Assembly (NCBI GenBank): GCA_013397935.1
Contig: VZRN01005622.1
Location: 6,186,737-6,250,736, forward strand
Reading direction: 5' to 3'
Source: Dasyornis broadbenti
Lineage: Eukaryota > Chordata > Aves > Passeriformes > Dasyornithidae
DNA: 64,000 nt
Shown: one piece after another, positions 1-12,243 of the stretch
Position numbering within the stretch: the first letter of the stretch is position 1
How the letters are laid out: each line of letters begins with the position of its first letter
Position numbers and translations under genes: made by a program
Notes under the pieces: generated by a model
The model's input: only the letters and a program-made list of their open reading frames with translations
What the model was told of the DNA's origin: nothing
Database searches by the model: none

Positions 1-2707
1 TGAATTACAAATTTCATTTCTCTGATCAAGATGAAGACATGGGTCTCATTTACAAGATCAGATTTTTGCCGTGTTAATGTTTTACAGGGAACGATAAAGT
101 TAATGCAGCGAAGAGACATCATGTCACCCCTATTGGTAGACAATTATAGATAAGGTTCAAAATTCCAATAATCCTGATGGGAGGCACACAGGAACTTCCA
201 CAGAAGAATGACAAAAATATTAAGCAGAGAGGCCAAAAGGCTAATCAACCCTCTCAGAAACATATTCACGCTTGTCACAACAAGAGTGTACTCTACAATA
301 CCAAAACGTGTTATTTAATTTAATTTCCTTTAATTTAATGGACAAACACGGTCTCATTCTCCTTTGCATTGATCATTAAATTGCTAATTAAAACCTTTTA
401 GAAAGGTTTAAAGATAAATGAAACACTTGTCTAATTTTATGATACTGTACTTTGTAGAGTTAATAAAGCTTTGGAAGAGAATTTTGTCTTATCAAAACTT
501 CCCTCTAACTTCATCAGTTCAGATAAAATATAGGGTTCTGCACCAAGCCACAGCACGCTTCTTCCAAGAAAATTTAAAACACTCTTTTGACAATGTTTTA
601 AGATATTTCAGTTAAGATTCAAAATACTCAGACTTGGATGTTTTTCACCTTGAATTCACTTGTTCAAGAAATAAGCCTGGGCAAACTCTATGCACAAAAT
701 CATTTATGAACTCAGGAATTATTAAAAGAAGAACCGGTATTAAACCACTACTAAGAGTTTCTCAGCGACTTAGAAGTCACGACATAAGTGACATCCAAGC
801 ACTTGGGAGTTACGTTTTAGGTTTTCCTTCAGAGGCAGCAAATACAAAATGCTGTTATAATTGCAACATTCAGTTCTCATTTCAGAAAGCACAAATGCTC
901 CTCCTCACGACCGTGCCGTAACAAGATGGCATTCAATTATATTAACTTAATGGCGGCTCCAACAATTATCTCCCAAAAATGCCTCAGTATTTCTCTAACT
1001 CTCTCACTACTGCCACTGAGGCTACAATTCCATAATTACTGACAGCAGGACACAGTTGCTCCCGATCAGCACAGACACACGGGCAGATTGCTGCAAACTC
1101 CACTACGGCACACAAGACAGAGTCAATGCTGGCCATGTGGGAAGACAGACAGTATGGCATAGTGCCTACTGCTGCCACATTCACCTATCAAAAATGTTCG
1201 TAAGAATTGGAATTAGCAGCATAAATTTATAACTAACCTGCATTTTTATGTCATGTGGCACTGGGATTTCAGAAGCAATAAGAGGATCCTCTTAAACTCA
1301 CAGCTCTGTTCTTCTTGGTGCTTTGTACATCCAAAGACTGTATGTAAAACCTGTTTCCCAGACACCAGTGGAGAATCTGCTGGTGCATTCTCCTGAAGTT
1401 AAGCACTGTGAATTTCAGGCAGCCTATGATGAGGCCTGATAGGAAATAGGTCTTTTTTCACATATGTCCATGTTTATAAAAGGTCTGTCACAACCTAGTA
1501 AGTACCAAATACTGTATATAGCAGTATCACAGAAGGATAATTTTTTTTCAGAAAAATCCCACTTGACTGCTCTCTCACACTCTCTTTCATAATCAAGGGT
1601 GCTAATTTTTAATTTAATTTTAATTTCAAAGTAGCTAGACTGGCCCCATTTAAATTCAAAGCAAGAGGTATTTAAGATCATCTCCTCTTGTGACTAATAA
1701 ACTTGGGCTCCCTTAGCACAGATGCATGGAGGCAAAGGGGGAGAGACAAATGTCAGTGGAAATTAATGTACATGGGACTGCATACTGTTCAAAATCAGAA
1801 TTTCAGTAGGGATAAATGACTTTTGTTAACTGATTATAGTTTTTTTTTAAATAAATGTCATTATAAAATACAAAGCATAAGGCGTTATGCTGCAATGTAA
1901 CTTCACTGCTACACTGTCTATTTCAAGCTAGAGGTTTAATAAGTGATGAAAATCCTCTGCTTGAGACCTCAGCTGTTTTTATTATATTTTCTGACTAGTG
2001 GGAATGGTCAATTCTCACTCATATAATATTCATGGGGGTTTGATTTTTAATGGGGAGTTGCATTTACAGGCTTTTGTGCAGGTTCTTCATTCCCTTGTAG
2101 ACAGAGAAAAACCTCTGGATGCCTTTCAAACAGCTAAGATGAAGGTAACACGTATAACACAAAGAAAGGGAATGGGGAAGCCAAGGATTAAAAGGATATT
2201 CACTGTAAGTTTGAGTAGTTACCCACCTATAACACTGCCAGTTTTCCTACCCAATTACAGCTTTACATACCTGTCTGAGGAGGGCTGCTTGGGTAAGTGG
2301 TTTGTTTTTCAAATGAAACAATACAAAACACCAGACATACACTTGCATCAAAGTTATAACTAGACGACGTAGACGTAACATTTCCACTCTGCCTTTCCAA
2401 ATCCTCTTTCTTTCCATTACAGATACACTAAAAATTATCACCTTCACTACACAAACTCTAAATTAATACAATTATGTAAATGCTTACAGGTATACCACCA
2501 TATTATGGATTTTTTTGGAGCAAAATAAATTACTGAAAATCCTTAATAATAAAGAACGTGCATCTTTTTTTCAACAGGGTTTAGAAAGTATTTAAATCGC
2601 AAGAGAAAAACTACAGGAGTTGATTCTGAGTGTTTGTTCTCTTTCATATCTGGAATCCATTAAAAAAAAGTCTGCAACAAAAGTCACATGAGCAAAATAT
2701 TATATGA

Positions 2708-3078
2708 ATAACAGAATATCCTGTGTTGGAAAGGACACACAGGGGCCATTAAAGTCCAACTCCTGGCCTTGCACAGGACAACCCCAAAAATCCTCATGTG
2801 CCTGGGAGCATTGTCCAAACACTTCTTGAACTCTGTCAGCCTTGGTGCTGTGACCACTGCCCTATGAGCCTGTTCCAGTGCCCAACCACCCTCTGGGGGA
2901 AGAACCTTTTCCTTATATCCAATCTAAACTTCCCCTGACACAGCTTCAGGCCATTCCCATGGGTCCTGTCACTGCTCAGCACAGAGAAGAGATCAGTGCC
3001 TGCCCTTCCTATTCCCCTCTTGAGGAAGCTGCAGACTGTGGTGAAGCCTCCCCTTGGTTTCCTCTTCTCTTCATGAAG
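2708..3078 (-). mobile_element. CR1 LINE 3' fragment
   Basis: The plus strand reads as the reverse complement of a CR1 3' end: a tail-proximal CCTGTGTTGGAAAGGAC motif, then AGCCTGTTCCAGTGCC, CTTATATCCAATCTAAACTTCCCCTG-like sequence, and GGAAGCTGCAGACTGTGGTGAAGCC. The order of blocks matches the avian CR1 consensus. The copy is 5'-truncated, as is usual for CR1, and diverged. It lies in the same sense as ROBO2. Confidence 0.9.
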
Positions 3079-3879
3079 ATGCATATGAGACTATTTTCAG
3101 AAATAAGTGAATATTTCATTATTCTAAAGGTATTGTACTTTTTTTCCTGTTAAACAAAGAAAACTACCACACACCAGAAATAATACTCCTTTTGAATTGC
3201 TTGTGGCTTCTTTTTGAAATTTGCATAGACTTTTTGAACTATTGCTCCTAACTCCCCGTGAAAAGGCCAAAGCCTCCAGTAATAAACCGCTTTAGTAATT
3301 ACCAGTTAAGTTAGAAACATTAAGAAGGAAAAATTCATAGTCGCATGTAACCTACTCAACAACTGGCCCCACAAAGTGAAGTGCATGGTCCTTTTCACTG
3401 CCAGTATACAGCAGTATGCACGAGCAATTTACATGAGTTACATGGCAAAACACATAGCATTTTTTCTGGCCCTCTTCAGCCTTTAAAACAGAGTTCAGGC
3501 CCAGGACTAGACAAATAACCCAGATAACTTTTTGCAGAAAAAAGATGTCCAAGCTTACTCTGGAGAAAAGAGAAAAATATCAACTGTTAAATCAACCTCA
3601 AATCATCAGATACCTGTGTTGTGTCACTGGAGATCAAGGGGAGGCAAGCCATGAAACACTGTAACTAATGTAACCAATAAACAACGTAAAACTGCATTCA
3701 TAAGCTTAACATGTTTGATAAATGAGCTGTAATAGCATTGCTTGTCGATTGTGTGTCTGTATTTCAGTTGGTTTACATTGCTCCATTAGCAAATGAAGCA
3801 TTATAAAATTATGCTGGGCTTGCATTTTCACGCATAGAATGACTGTGTGATATGGATACAAATATCCAATTCAAAATAC

Positions 3880-3930
3880 ATTACTATAATTATATAATTA
3901 CTATTATTGTTGTTATTATTATTACCATTA
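3880..3930. repeat. (ATT)n-like microsatellite
   Basis: Imperfect ATT/GTT triplets and TATAATTA motifs. A degenerate microsatellite. Confidence 0.8.
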
Positions 3931-5358
3931 TGTGTTGTGTTTGAGCTTTTTTCTCAAATTCTAAATAAACATCTCAAAGCCTCTGGGACCTTCATGCCTT
4001 AGATAGTCCCTCTTTCTGAATCCAGCCTCCTTCAAAGACCACGAGCTACAGTGCTGTGTGAAGCAGACTTGCAATGACCAGGCTTCCCCAGCCCAGAGTA
4101 CTCTTTCTTTTACTTGTGTAATCAGTTAATTCAATCATGTAAGATACTTTAATAAGATTTTACATGGCCATAATTCTTCACGGAACTGAGAAATCCACAC
4201 ATTTCATCATCTGCTGAGGAAATGTATATACTGCAGTGATTTCAGTCCTGAGGAGAGTTCTAACTTGCACTTTTTAGCTGCTTCTAATATGCTACTCCTG
4301 TGCAACTCTATAGTAAATACCTGCCAAGAGTATTCACTTTACATTTTCAAAAATGAATTCTTCTCTACATTCATTTCTTAGAATGTCTGCTCTTGATGCC
4401 CCTGGAATGGAAATAGTGGAAGATTTACTCTGGGAGAGGGAGTCTCACGCAGAAATTCTCATGAATTTATGTTGATGGACTACACACCACATACAAGCTG
4501 GAGGTGTACTTAGGAAGACAAACCATCTCATGTTTCACTTTCAATAAACAGCTGCCACTCTCTAACCAGAAAGCCACTTTCTCTGCACCCTGCTATCACC
4601 TACCCAGCAGCCCCAAACTTCCTCTGTATCACTTGTTTCTCTCAGCACTGGAAAAATTACTGATGCCTTTACTTTGACCATTTTTCTACTGAAGGCAATG
4701 CTAAAGATGCCTAATGAGGTCAAAAATGTAAGAGTATACTGGAGTTTGGTTTCTCATGCTCACAGACACATCCATTAATTCTGTTCATGAACTGATAAAT
4801 CATTATCTTAAATCTAGTGACATTTTCCAGCCCAGTACTCATACTAGAAGGACACTCCAGAGCAGAACACTGCTGGGAATTATGATCAAAACATGACAGA
4901 AAACTACCAGCAAGTTTTTAATGAAAGCAGATACTACATCCGCACTGAAAAGAATACCACAGTTTCCTGTGTTCCTCTAACTGATGTGTAAATGAGCTCT
5001 TAGATAGAGAAGAATGGAAAAAGTCCTGTTCACACCTAACCAGACTGCAATGAAAAATTACTCACCCTGCTGTGATACTATATGAGTAATGCATACTCTG
5101 CGTGTGGGCATCTGTATGTGTTGGTACATACAAATGTAATATGCATGGAAATTATGATTACACACGTATGTGTGTATAATCATTTTTAAAACTAATTAAT
5201 AACGGTATTATGTTGGTTAGACTCATATTATGCTAATTTATACATCTCTAGAGAGAGAAAGAATCCTGCTGGATACTATCATCTTTGTCACAGGAATAGC
5301 TCAACTACTGGGCCTTCCAGACTATCCTGGATGGATTTTTTGGGGGGGCGTTTCTCCT

Positions 5359-5407
5359 GTCATTTGGCTGAAAAAAATAGATTTGTCATTTGGCCGAAAA
5401 AAATAAG
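5359..5407. repeat. 26-base imperfect tandem duplication
   Basis: GTCATTTGGCTGAAAAAAAT is repeated 26 bases later as GTCATTTGGCCGAAAAAAAT. The single T/C difference lies in the GGCTG/GGCCG part. A G run lies just upstream at 5342-5348. Confidence 0.85.
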
Positions 5408-5907
5408 ACATTGTGGAAAACTGCGCCATTCAACTAATCTTTCAACCAGGTGTGCTGAAAGATTGGAATATGAAGAAACAAATAGAATCACAAAAATGTC
5501 TACTGTAAGCTATTACCATTATGCCAATTAAATTACTATTAAATGGTGCTTTAGAAGCTTTTTATCCTTTAAGACCACATAAAGCTGTTCCCTAGAACAA
5601 GTTCTGTGAGTGTTAGCTACAATGGACAAAGGGGGATTCAAAAGAAGAAAAATTTACTTTTGCCTTTGCTTCCAGCAGACCCTGGAGAACGTATTTCACA
5701 CTGAAGAATTTGCCAGAATCCCTTGAACTCAGAGAATGAAAGAGGATTTTAATAGAAAATTAAGCTACATCCCAAGTGGTGAGTACAGATTGATATTTTC
5801 TCCTATTTAAAACCTCACACAAGCTGGGGTGTACAATTTGCACATAAATCACAATATTTGCCTTCCTTTCTTTTAGGCACACATTAAAGAGGAAATTTTG
5901 TTGAAAG

Positions 5908-5952
5908 GAGATGATGTTTAAGGTCCTTTTCAACCCAAACCACTCTACACAG
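5908..5952 (+). mobile_element. Short CR1 3' tail
   Basis: The stretch GATGATGTTTAAGGTCC, followed by TTTTCAACCCAAACCACTCTAC, matches the extreme 3' end of CR1 in forward orientation, just before its usual octamer tail. Only about 45 bases are recognisable. It is antisense to ROBO2. Confidence 0.75.
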
Positions 5953-7139
5953 TCTCTGGCTATTAGCCTATTAACTCAGGCACACCCAAAGTCAGATTGT
6001 GTGAAACTTTTCTAGTATTTCCCATTAGAAAATCTGCTCAGCTCCCATAACACTGGTCAACATCTACTTTTCAAAAGAGAAGCCTCTTATATGTCAAGCT
6101 TTTCACTTGGCTTTCCTTATGCCTGTCTTCCCTTTCCCCCCGCTTTTCTAACAATTTCATATCAGACCCTAAATTGTCAAAATCACACAATCATTAAAAC
6201 TAATCCTCAGATATTTTAAAAATTAAAGCTACACACCACTCTCCCGTGTTAGCAATGAAAACACATCCAATATCTATATTTAGATCCAGGTCACATTGTG
6301 CCAGGCACAAATGCCCAGAACTTCTTGAAAACTCATGGTTTGTTACTGCCAATACCCCTCTGAACCAGAAACAATTTTATTACCACTAAATAATGTCAAA
6401 TCATGCATTGGCATGCTATATGTGATAGCAAGTACTATGTGAATAAATTAGATTTTAATCACTTTGGAATTTTATTAAATCAATTCTTCTTCCCTCTTAG
6501 ACTGAGTGTAATTTGACAAAAATACAGAATCTAAGAGTGGGATAAAAGGCTGCATTAATGGTACTTTCAAGAAGAGTAAAACTTCTATAGTAGAAAGAAT
6601 GCAAATGCATAGTTCTGCTTTTCTCATCCATTAACTCAATAATATTCCACTTTTCTAAGTCCTGCTCCTGAAAAACAGCCATGCAAATTGCAAAATGCTA
6701 AACACATCCTTGGATGAGCCTACCCAAAATCTCTGACACATTGGGTAGCATCAAAGTAGGCAGGAGATGAATAAAGCACTACACTGTCCAATGCATTGTT
6801 GCAAGTTATTTATTCCCATTCTGATACTGCATGCATGAACTGCCCCATTTGATGAATCACTGAGGAAAATGGGATGTGACAAACAGCCCCTCTTTCAACA
6901 GCTGTGTACGATGACAGCATCAATAGAAAAACACATCATTGGTTCTAAAATGCCACATTTTTACCATTTACATTGAATAAGACATGAAACTCCTTCAGGG
7001 AAGCGGCACTATGTTATCATTAAGGCCTGTTGACACTATGGAGGGTGTGCTTTGAACTCTGTTCTGTCATCCCTCTTAATCTGCAACTAATCACATTCCG
7101 CTCTGAAGAGAGGGAAGGGCCTTCTGCACATTGACAGTA

Positions 7140-7400
7140 TTGCCAGTGATGAAATATTGCACCCTTTAAAATCTCATTTGCAGATTGGTTTCATTACCAC
7201 CCACAACTGGCTGGGATCCATGAGGGAACACACCTGCTCTCATTAGGGCCACGTGATGTCTGCTGTTAGCAGTATTTCCATGCAAATAGGGGGACAGGGA
7301 GATGAAAGCTCTGGGAAGTGTCTTTATCTTTCTGCTGATTGGCTTTTCTACCTTCATTTGGGAGGTAACACATGCACAATCTGCTGATTACTCTAAGAGG
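7140..7400. promoter_or_regulatory. Candidate intronic regulatory element (weak)
   Basis: A gene-free block of mixed composition and no simple sequence. It contains an E-box CACCTG, a CACGTG core within GGCCACGTGATG, and an ATGCAAAT octamer at 7280-7287. The cluster of sites is an observation. Enhancer function is only inferred from the known richness of ROBO loci in conserved noncoding DNA. Confidence 0.2.
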
Positions 7401-7691
7401 CTACTGATGGACTTCACTGACAGTTTCACAGGTATGGACTTTCACTGCAAGCTTCGGCTTCCTTCCTCCATCATGCAGCATTTCCAATCATCATCTAATG
7501 TATATGTTCGTCATTTTCTACTGCAGATTAGGCCCTTAGGCTAAGCAGTCTTCAAAATGTACTGGCTGAAAAAGTGAATTCCAAACTAAGAGTACTTAGA
7601 TGTATAGAGAACAATTTTTTTTCATATGTAGTTTTTGAGTATTTAGCATTATGGATCCATAATATCAAACAGGGGTGGTTGTTTTGTGCAT

Positions 7692-7772
7692 ATAGAGAAT
7701 GGCTTGAGTTGGAAGGGACCTTAAAAAGATCACTTGGTTCCAATCCCCTTGCCATGGGCAGGGACACCTTCC
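7692..7772 (-). mobile_element. CR1 LINE 3' end, about 80 bases
   Basis: The plus strand carries GAATGGCTTGAGTTGGAAGG, then CCTTGCCATGGGCAGGGACA and CCTTCCACTAGATCATG. This is the reverse complement of the terminal bases of CR1. The element stops abruptly after about 80 bases, a strong 5' truncation. It overlaps short open frames that have no meaning of their own. Confidence 0.9.
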
Positions 7773-7898
7773 ACTAGATCATGTATGTGTGTGTCAGCAA
7801 AAAAAAATCCCTAATTTAGAGCTGCTTTTATGTTTTAATATTTAATCCTCTCTGAAAAAATCAATAGTAGCATAAATGTTAAGATTTATATTTCACAC

Positions 7899-7917
7899 GC
7901 CGCCCCCCCCCGCCCCG
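7899..7917. repeat. C-rich tract
   Basis: GCCGCCCCCCCCCGCCCCG, an isolated GC-only stretch in AT-rich intron. Confidence 0.9.
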
Positions 7918-8478
7918 AACTAACATGGTTCCTTTTCTGTATTATCTCAATGAGTGAAAGAATGTATTTATCAATTCAATTAAAAAGGCTTATTGTAGTT
8001 GTTTCCAGTCTATCAGGCATGAAGGTAAACCAAAATGAAATGCCCTTAAGCCTAGACAGCAGTATGTATTTAGGTTAAGTTACTTTTGAAACTGCTTTAA
8101 GTTAAATCAATAAACCTTTGCTATGTATTTAAGGCCTCTATGAGTCCACAGAAACCAAGAGGAAAAAGTGGAACGACATAACAGAAAAGAATCACCATTA
8201 AGAAAGTCAACTTCTTTGTTGCTTTGAGTTTAATATTCTACAAGTGTTAGTTAATCCTTAAAAAGGTTTAAGTTAATTCTATAGCTGAACTAAGATTCAA
8301 CTGATTTTTGCTTATAAACAATCTGCCTTTCTTTAATGTTTTTCATTAAACTGAAATAAAAAGTTAAAAATCAGTATCACTATTGGTACTCTTGCAGATT
8401 TCCTGGGAATGCCACCCAGTTAGTTGCACTAAAAACCCATCAAGAAAGGTACTTTTCATATTAAACCACTCTAACTGA

Positions 8479-8505
8479 ATAGATTGAGATTAGATCTCAA
8501 TCTAT
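8479..8505. repeat. Perfect 12-base inverted repeat with 3-base spacer
   Basis: ATAGATTGAGAT (8479-8490), spacer TAG, then ATCTCAATCTAT (8494-8505), with all 12 pairs matching. There is no T run or other sign of a function. Confidence 0.93.
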
Positions 8506-11500
8506 CCCCATATGCACAGAAACAAAAATGAAAAATCCACCTTCTCCAACCCTTCCAAGAAAGGATGGAAATTATAGAAATTCTCAGTGGGTATTCAAGT
8601 GTCTCCACTTTAACCAGCTCAGCCCTCAGATACAATAATGCATTTTACTAGATCCTAACACAGCCTGGCTTTCAGTCCAACAGCAGAAGGATTGAGAGTG
8701 AGTCAACACATTATTTATGATACAGAGCTGTAGAGAACCAAGGCTCTGAAAGAGATGTTGCTAAACATACAAGGATATGGCATCTGTTTCCAACATCTGT
8801 TCTCTTAACAATGCTCTTGGCTTGTCCATAAACTCTTCTAAAACCTTGACATTAAAATTCACATGACATTTAAACCACTATCAACTTTTTAAAAAGTTAG
8901 ATTTTCACATAGGAAACATTCCTGCTCCTTAATTAGTTTTTATCCAAGATAGGTAACACTGATATTATAGGCAGAATCACCCCTTCATTACAGGCAATGA
9001 ACTGGAACATCGTGAGTGTAGACAGGTTATAGCAATGTCATCCTACCTCATCAGTCCTTATTACAAGGGTCACTTTTAAAGCGTATTTCTGTTAAAACAT
9101 TTAAACAACAATTAATAAATAAGAAAATAATGCACTAGACAGTTTTATGGGAACTCAGAGAAACATTTTTTATCTAACTATATGCAATTCTGAGATCATT
9201 TAGTTGGTTTTGGCTTGTGAAGTGTTTTTAAGAGAACGTTAAAAACTTAATGTGCCCACTAATTTGCAAACAAATCTCTAAAACCATCAGAATATAAGAT
9301 GATGCAGTGGACTTGGATGAATGTCAGTATTATTTGTGTTTGGGTTTTTACTTCCTTCTTTAAGTAGCTGAGTTTCCATAGCCACTTGCTGTAATGAAAG
9401 AGAAGGGATGTAGTGCCTACAGGAGCATTCCATATCCAGCCTAGTGTGGTAAGAACCGGGCCATCATAGAGTCCTTTTCTGCTGACAAACAAGTATGAAA
9501 TGGCAGTTTTAGATACAGTCTGGTTCCTTCCCCAGCAGATTTGCTGGGCCTAACACAGTCCCTATACAGTGGATTACAGAGCACCTTTTCTTTTCCCATT
9601 CCCCTTTTTCCCATGGGAGGCATACTAGGTAAACCATACTCCTCTGCCCTTTGCATTTAAAACCAGATGCCTTTAAGAGCTCAAAGGCCTTAGCACTCAA
9701 TCTCCATTTTAAAGAAAGTTCCCCCTATTTCCCTCCCCTAAGCTGCTCTAAAAATCCTGCCTCTAGAGTGAGTGTTGCATGTGTGTTAATTCTAATTATT
9801 TTTTTGTCAGGAAGTGAAGCACTTTTAGGCTTAGGGTTGTAAAATGCAACTCTCTTTCCAAGAGAAGTAAAACAGACAGTCTCATTCACACTTTTGCCCT
9901 TTACAAGTCACACAATCTTCAATCATTTATACATCTTGCACTCACCACTTCTGTGAAATATAAACAGATGGGTTCGAAACGATTTTTCACAGAAACGGAA
10001 CTTTCAGTCTCAGAGATGAGTACCTGCAATATATCCTTTAGAAGGCTGCTCCTGAGAGCTTAACAGAAAAAGAGCTCGATATATCCCCCACACACTTTTT
10101 TAATTCAAAATCTCCCTTAAAACCAACTGCTTTCTTTAGCTCCACATTAGGCTCTCTCCAGTGATATCTAAACAGTCCTTCCTTCCTGTAACATTTTTTT
10201 AAAATTATATAAATACAAACACTGTAAAATAATACCACAAATTATATTGTAGTACATATTGTAGAATACAATATGTTATGCAAAATATTTTATGAGCTTT
10301 TTAATGTTTTGGTGAGCATTATTTGTACTTATGCTGCTATCTAAAGAGTACCTGTAATACAACAAATGCATGTGGATGTTTTGGAGGTGGTAATTATTAC
10401 AAGATTTAAAAGAAGTGAGGAATATAATAATATTAAAACTAGAGAGCCCACTTTTCATTAGCGCTCTGTGTTTGAGCAGTATACAAGAGGTTATGATTCT
10501 TGTAGGTATAGCAGGCCTGTAGGTATTACCACAACATAAACAAAGAAACTTCAGGTTAACGTTAAAAGTTAGATTTATTGCATATCAACACCAACAGCTT
10601 TGTGGCAGAGCACATTCCTGCAACCAATACCAGCATCAGTCTGGAGAAAAACTCTGGTATAATTATTTTCTAGGGTTTCACTTGACAGCAGGACATCTTA
10701 TTTTGGTATCCAAGCAATTACATCCATGAATTCCTGCTAACCCAGACTTGATTTCATCACCAATGGAGAGGCAAAGACTTCAGTGTTGGCAGTTTCCAGA
10801 ATGCTCCCTGTTTGCCAATAGGCTGGGTAAAAGACAGGGCTGCTCAGCACCTTCCACAGTCATTATAGTGACCACTGAGTGATGATTAACAGCAAAAGCA
10901 TTGCGAAGCAGAAGAAAATTCAAAGAGATGAATGAAAATGCAAAGATGACTGGGAAGGAGAGAAGAAAGGGCCCCACAGTAATACCTGCTGCCATCTTCT
11001 GCCATTCTGAATGGCTTAACAAGGAAGTTAATGAATTCATGACATTTATAGGACTCAACAAATGAAAAGCTGTGAATAAGCAGCAGGTGGAAAATGGTGA
11101 TGAACCAGCACTAAACCTTTGATTACACAGAGAAATAACCTGCAGTGTATTTCAGAATGTCATTCTTCCCCCATCTCTGAAATACAGTTCTTCCATAAAA
11201 TACTTATTATTACTTTATCTTCTTTTAATAACCTAAGTCACATTTAGCATTATAACATCATTTGTGTCTCCGTCCCTCAGGGTTTTATCAAACCCTGTGA
11301 TAAATTTACTGCCAGACACAGATCTCTCTCACCCCAGTCCTAGCTGAGTTTCTCTGCCCTGCATTCTCCAGTTTCTCAGTTCCACATCCTCCCCTGTACT
11401 GGACCACTACAAGCACTTGTTTCACGTGTCCAGAACTGGCCCACAGAGTAATTCCATTTAAAAGAAATCTGGACAAAATTCTAAATCTGGCTAAACACAC

Positions 11501-12168
11501 TAATGCACTTACCCACCACGGAAAACTTTTTCAACCTAGATTAGATCCCCCATCTGGGGGAACTCGGGCTATACAAGTCCTTCTGACATTAGAAGGGATC
11601 ACCGGGGAGACCTGACACAGAACAAGGAAGAGGCAAGTTGAGACACCTTTGGCTATTTATGCCATTTTACAGACATTCGGAAAAATAAGTTCTAAATCTC
11701 TTTACACCAAAATAGTTTGGAAGACACGAAGTGCTACGCACTAAATAAGAGTTTCAAAATTAGCACAACCACACCAGTGGGGCTCACCACAGTGACTAAG
11801 AGGTTCTAACTTCCACCTTCCTCCTAACATCCACAAATCCCCCCTCTGGGAATCAATCTTGCTTGTTATTATAATTTTAATCAATGTGTTAAGATTTTTG
11901 AGGCAAATTCCAGTAGTGGCCCCATAATAGGAGTACATTTGGTACAAGGGCACAGAATAATGAAGCAAGACATAGATAACATTTACACAACATTAGTGCT
12001 GAACCAGTAACAACTCATTAAATTGATACCATCTGCCTCCCCCCAAACAGCATAGAGCTCTCATCTCAGACTCCAAATACAGATCCAGTAATAAGAAATG
12101 CTAAACCATAGCCTTAAGGCAGCTCTTCTACAAACACTCGGGAATAATACACTCAGTGTATCATCCTT

Positions 12169-12243
12169 CTGGAGAATGCTTCAAAGGTCTGCGCCAGTTT
12201 TCCACGTGAAGTGGAAAACATCTTCCCTTAAAGCATTCTGCAG
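12169..12243. repeat. Imperfect hairpin, about 75 bases
   Basis: The inner stem GTTTTCCAC (12197-12205) pairs with GTGGAAAAC (12211-12219) across a five-base loop. The outer arm AGAATGCTT (12173-12181) pairs with AAGCATTCT (12231-12239). AAGG/CCTT pairs lie between them, and CTG/CAG extends the end past a G-G mismatch. A 9-by-6 internal loop separates the stems. By my count about 25 pairs form. Confidence 0.8.

Larger units (their letters stand above)
3079..7139. other. Intron stretch, no gene seen
   Basis: AT-rich sequence with only the (ATT)n microsatellite, the 26-base tandem duplication and the short CR1 tail described separately. The preceding stretch 1-2707 is likewise featureless to my eye. 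Confidence 0.7.

Noticed and set aside
2836..3153. Open frames of 82-91 codons on both strands
   Set aside because: They are shadows within or overlapping the CR1 fragment at 2708-3078.
9960..9985. GGGTTCGAAAC resembling a tRNA T-arm
   Set aside because: No matching acceptor, D or anticodon stems could be placed around it.
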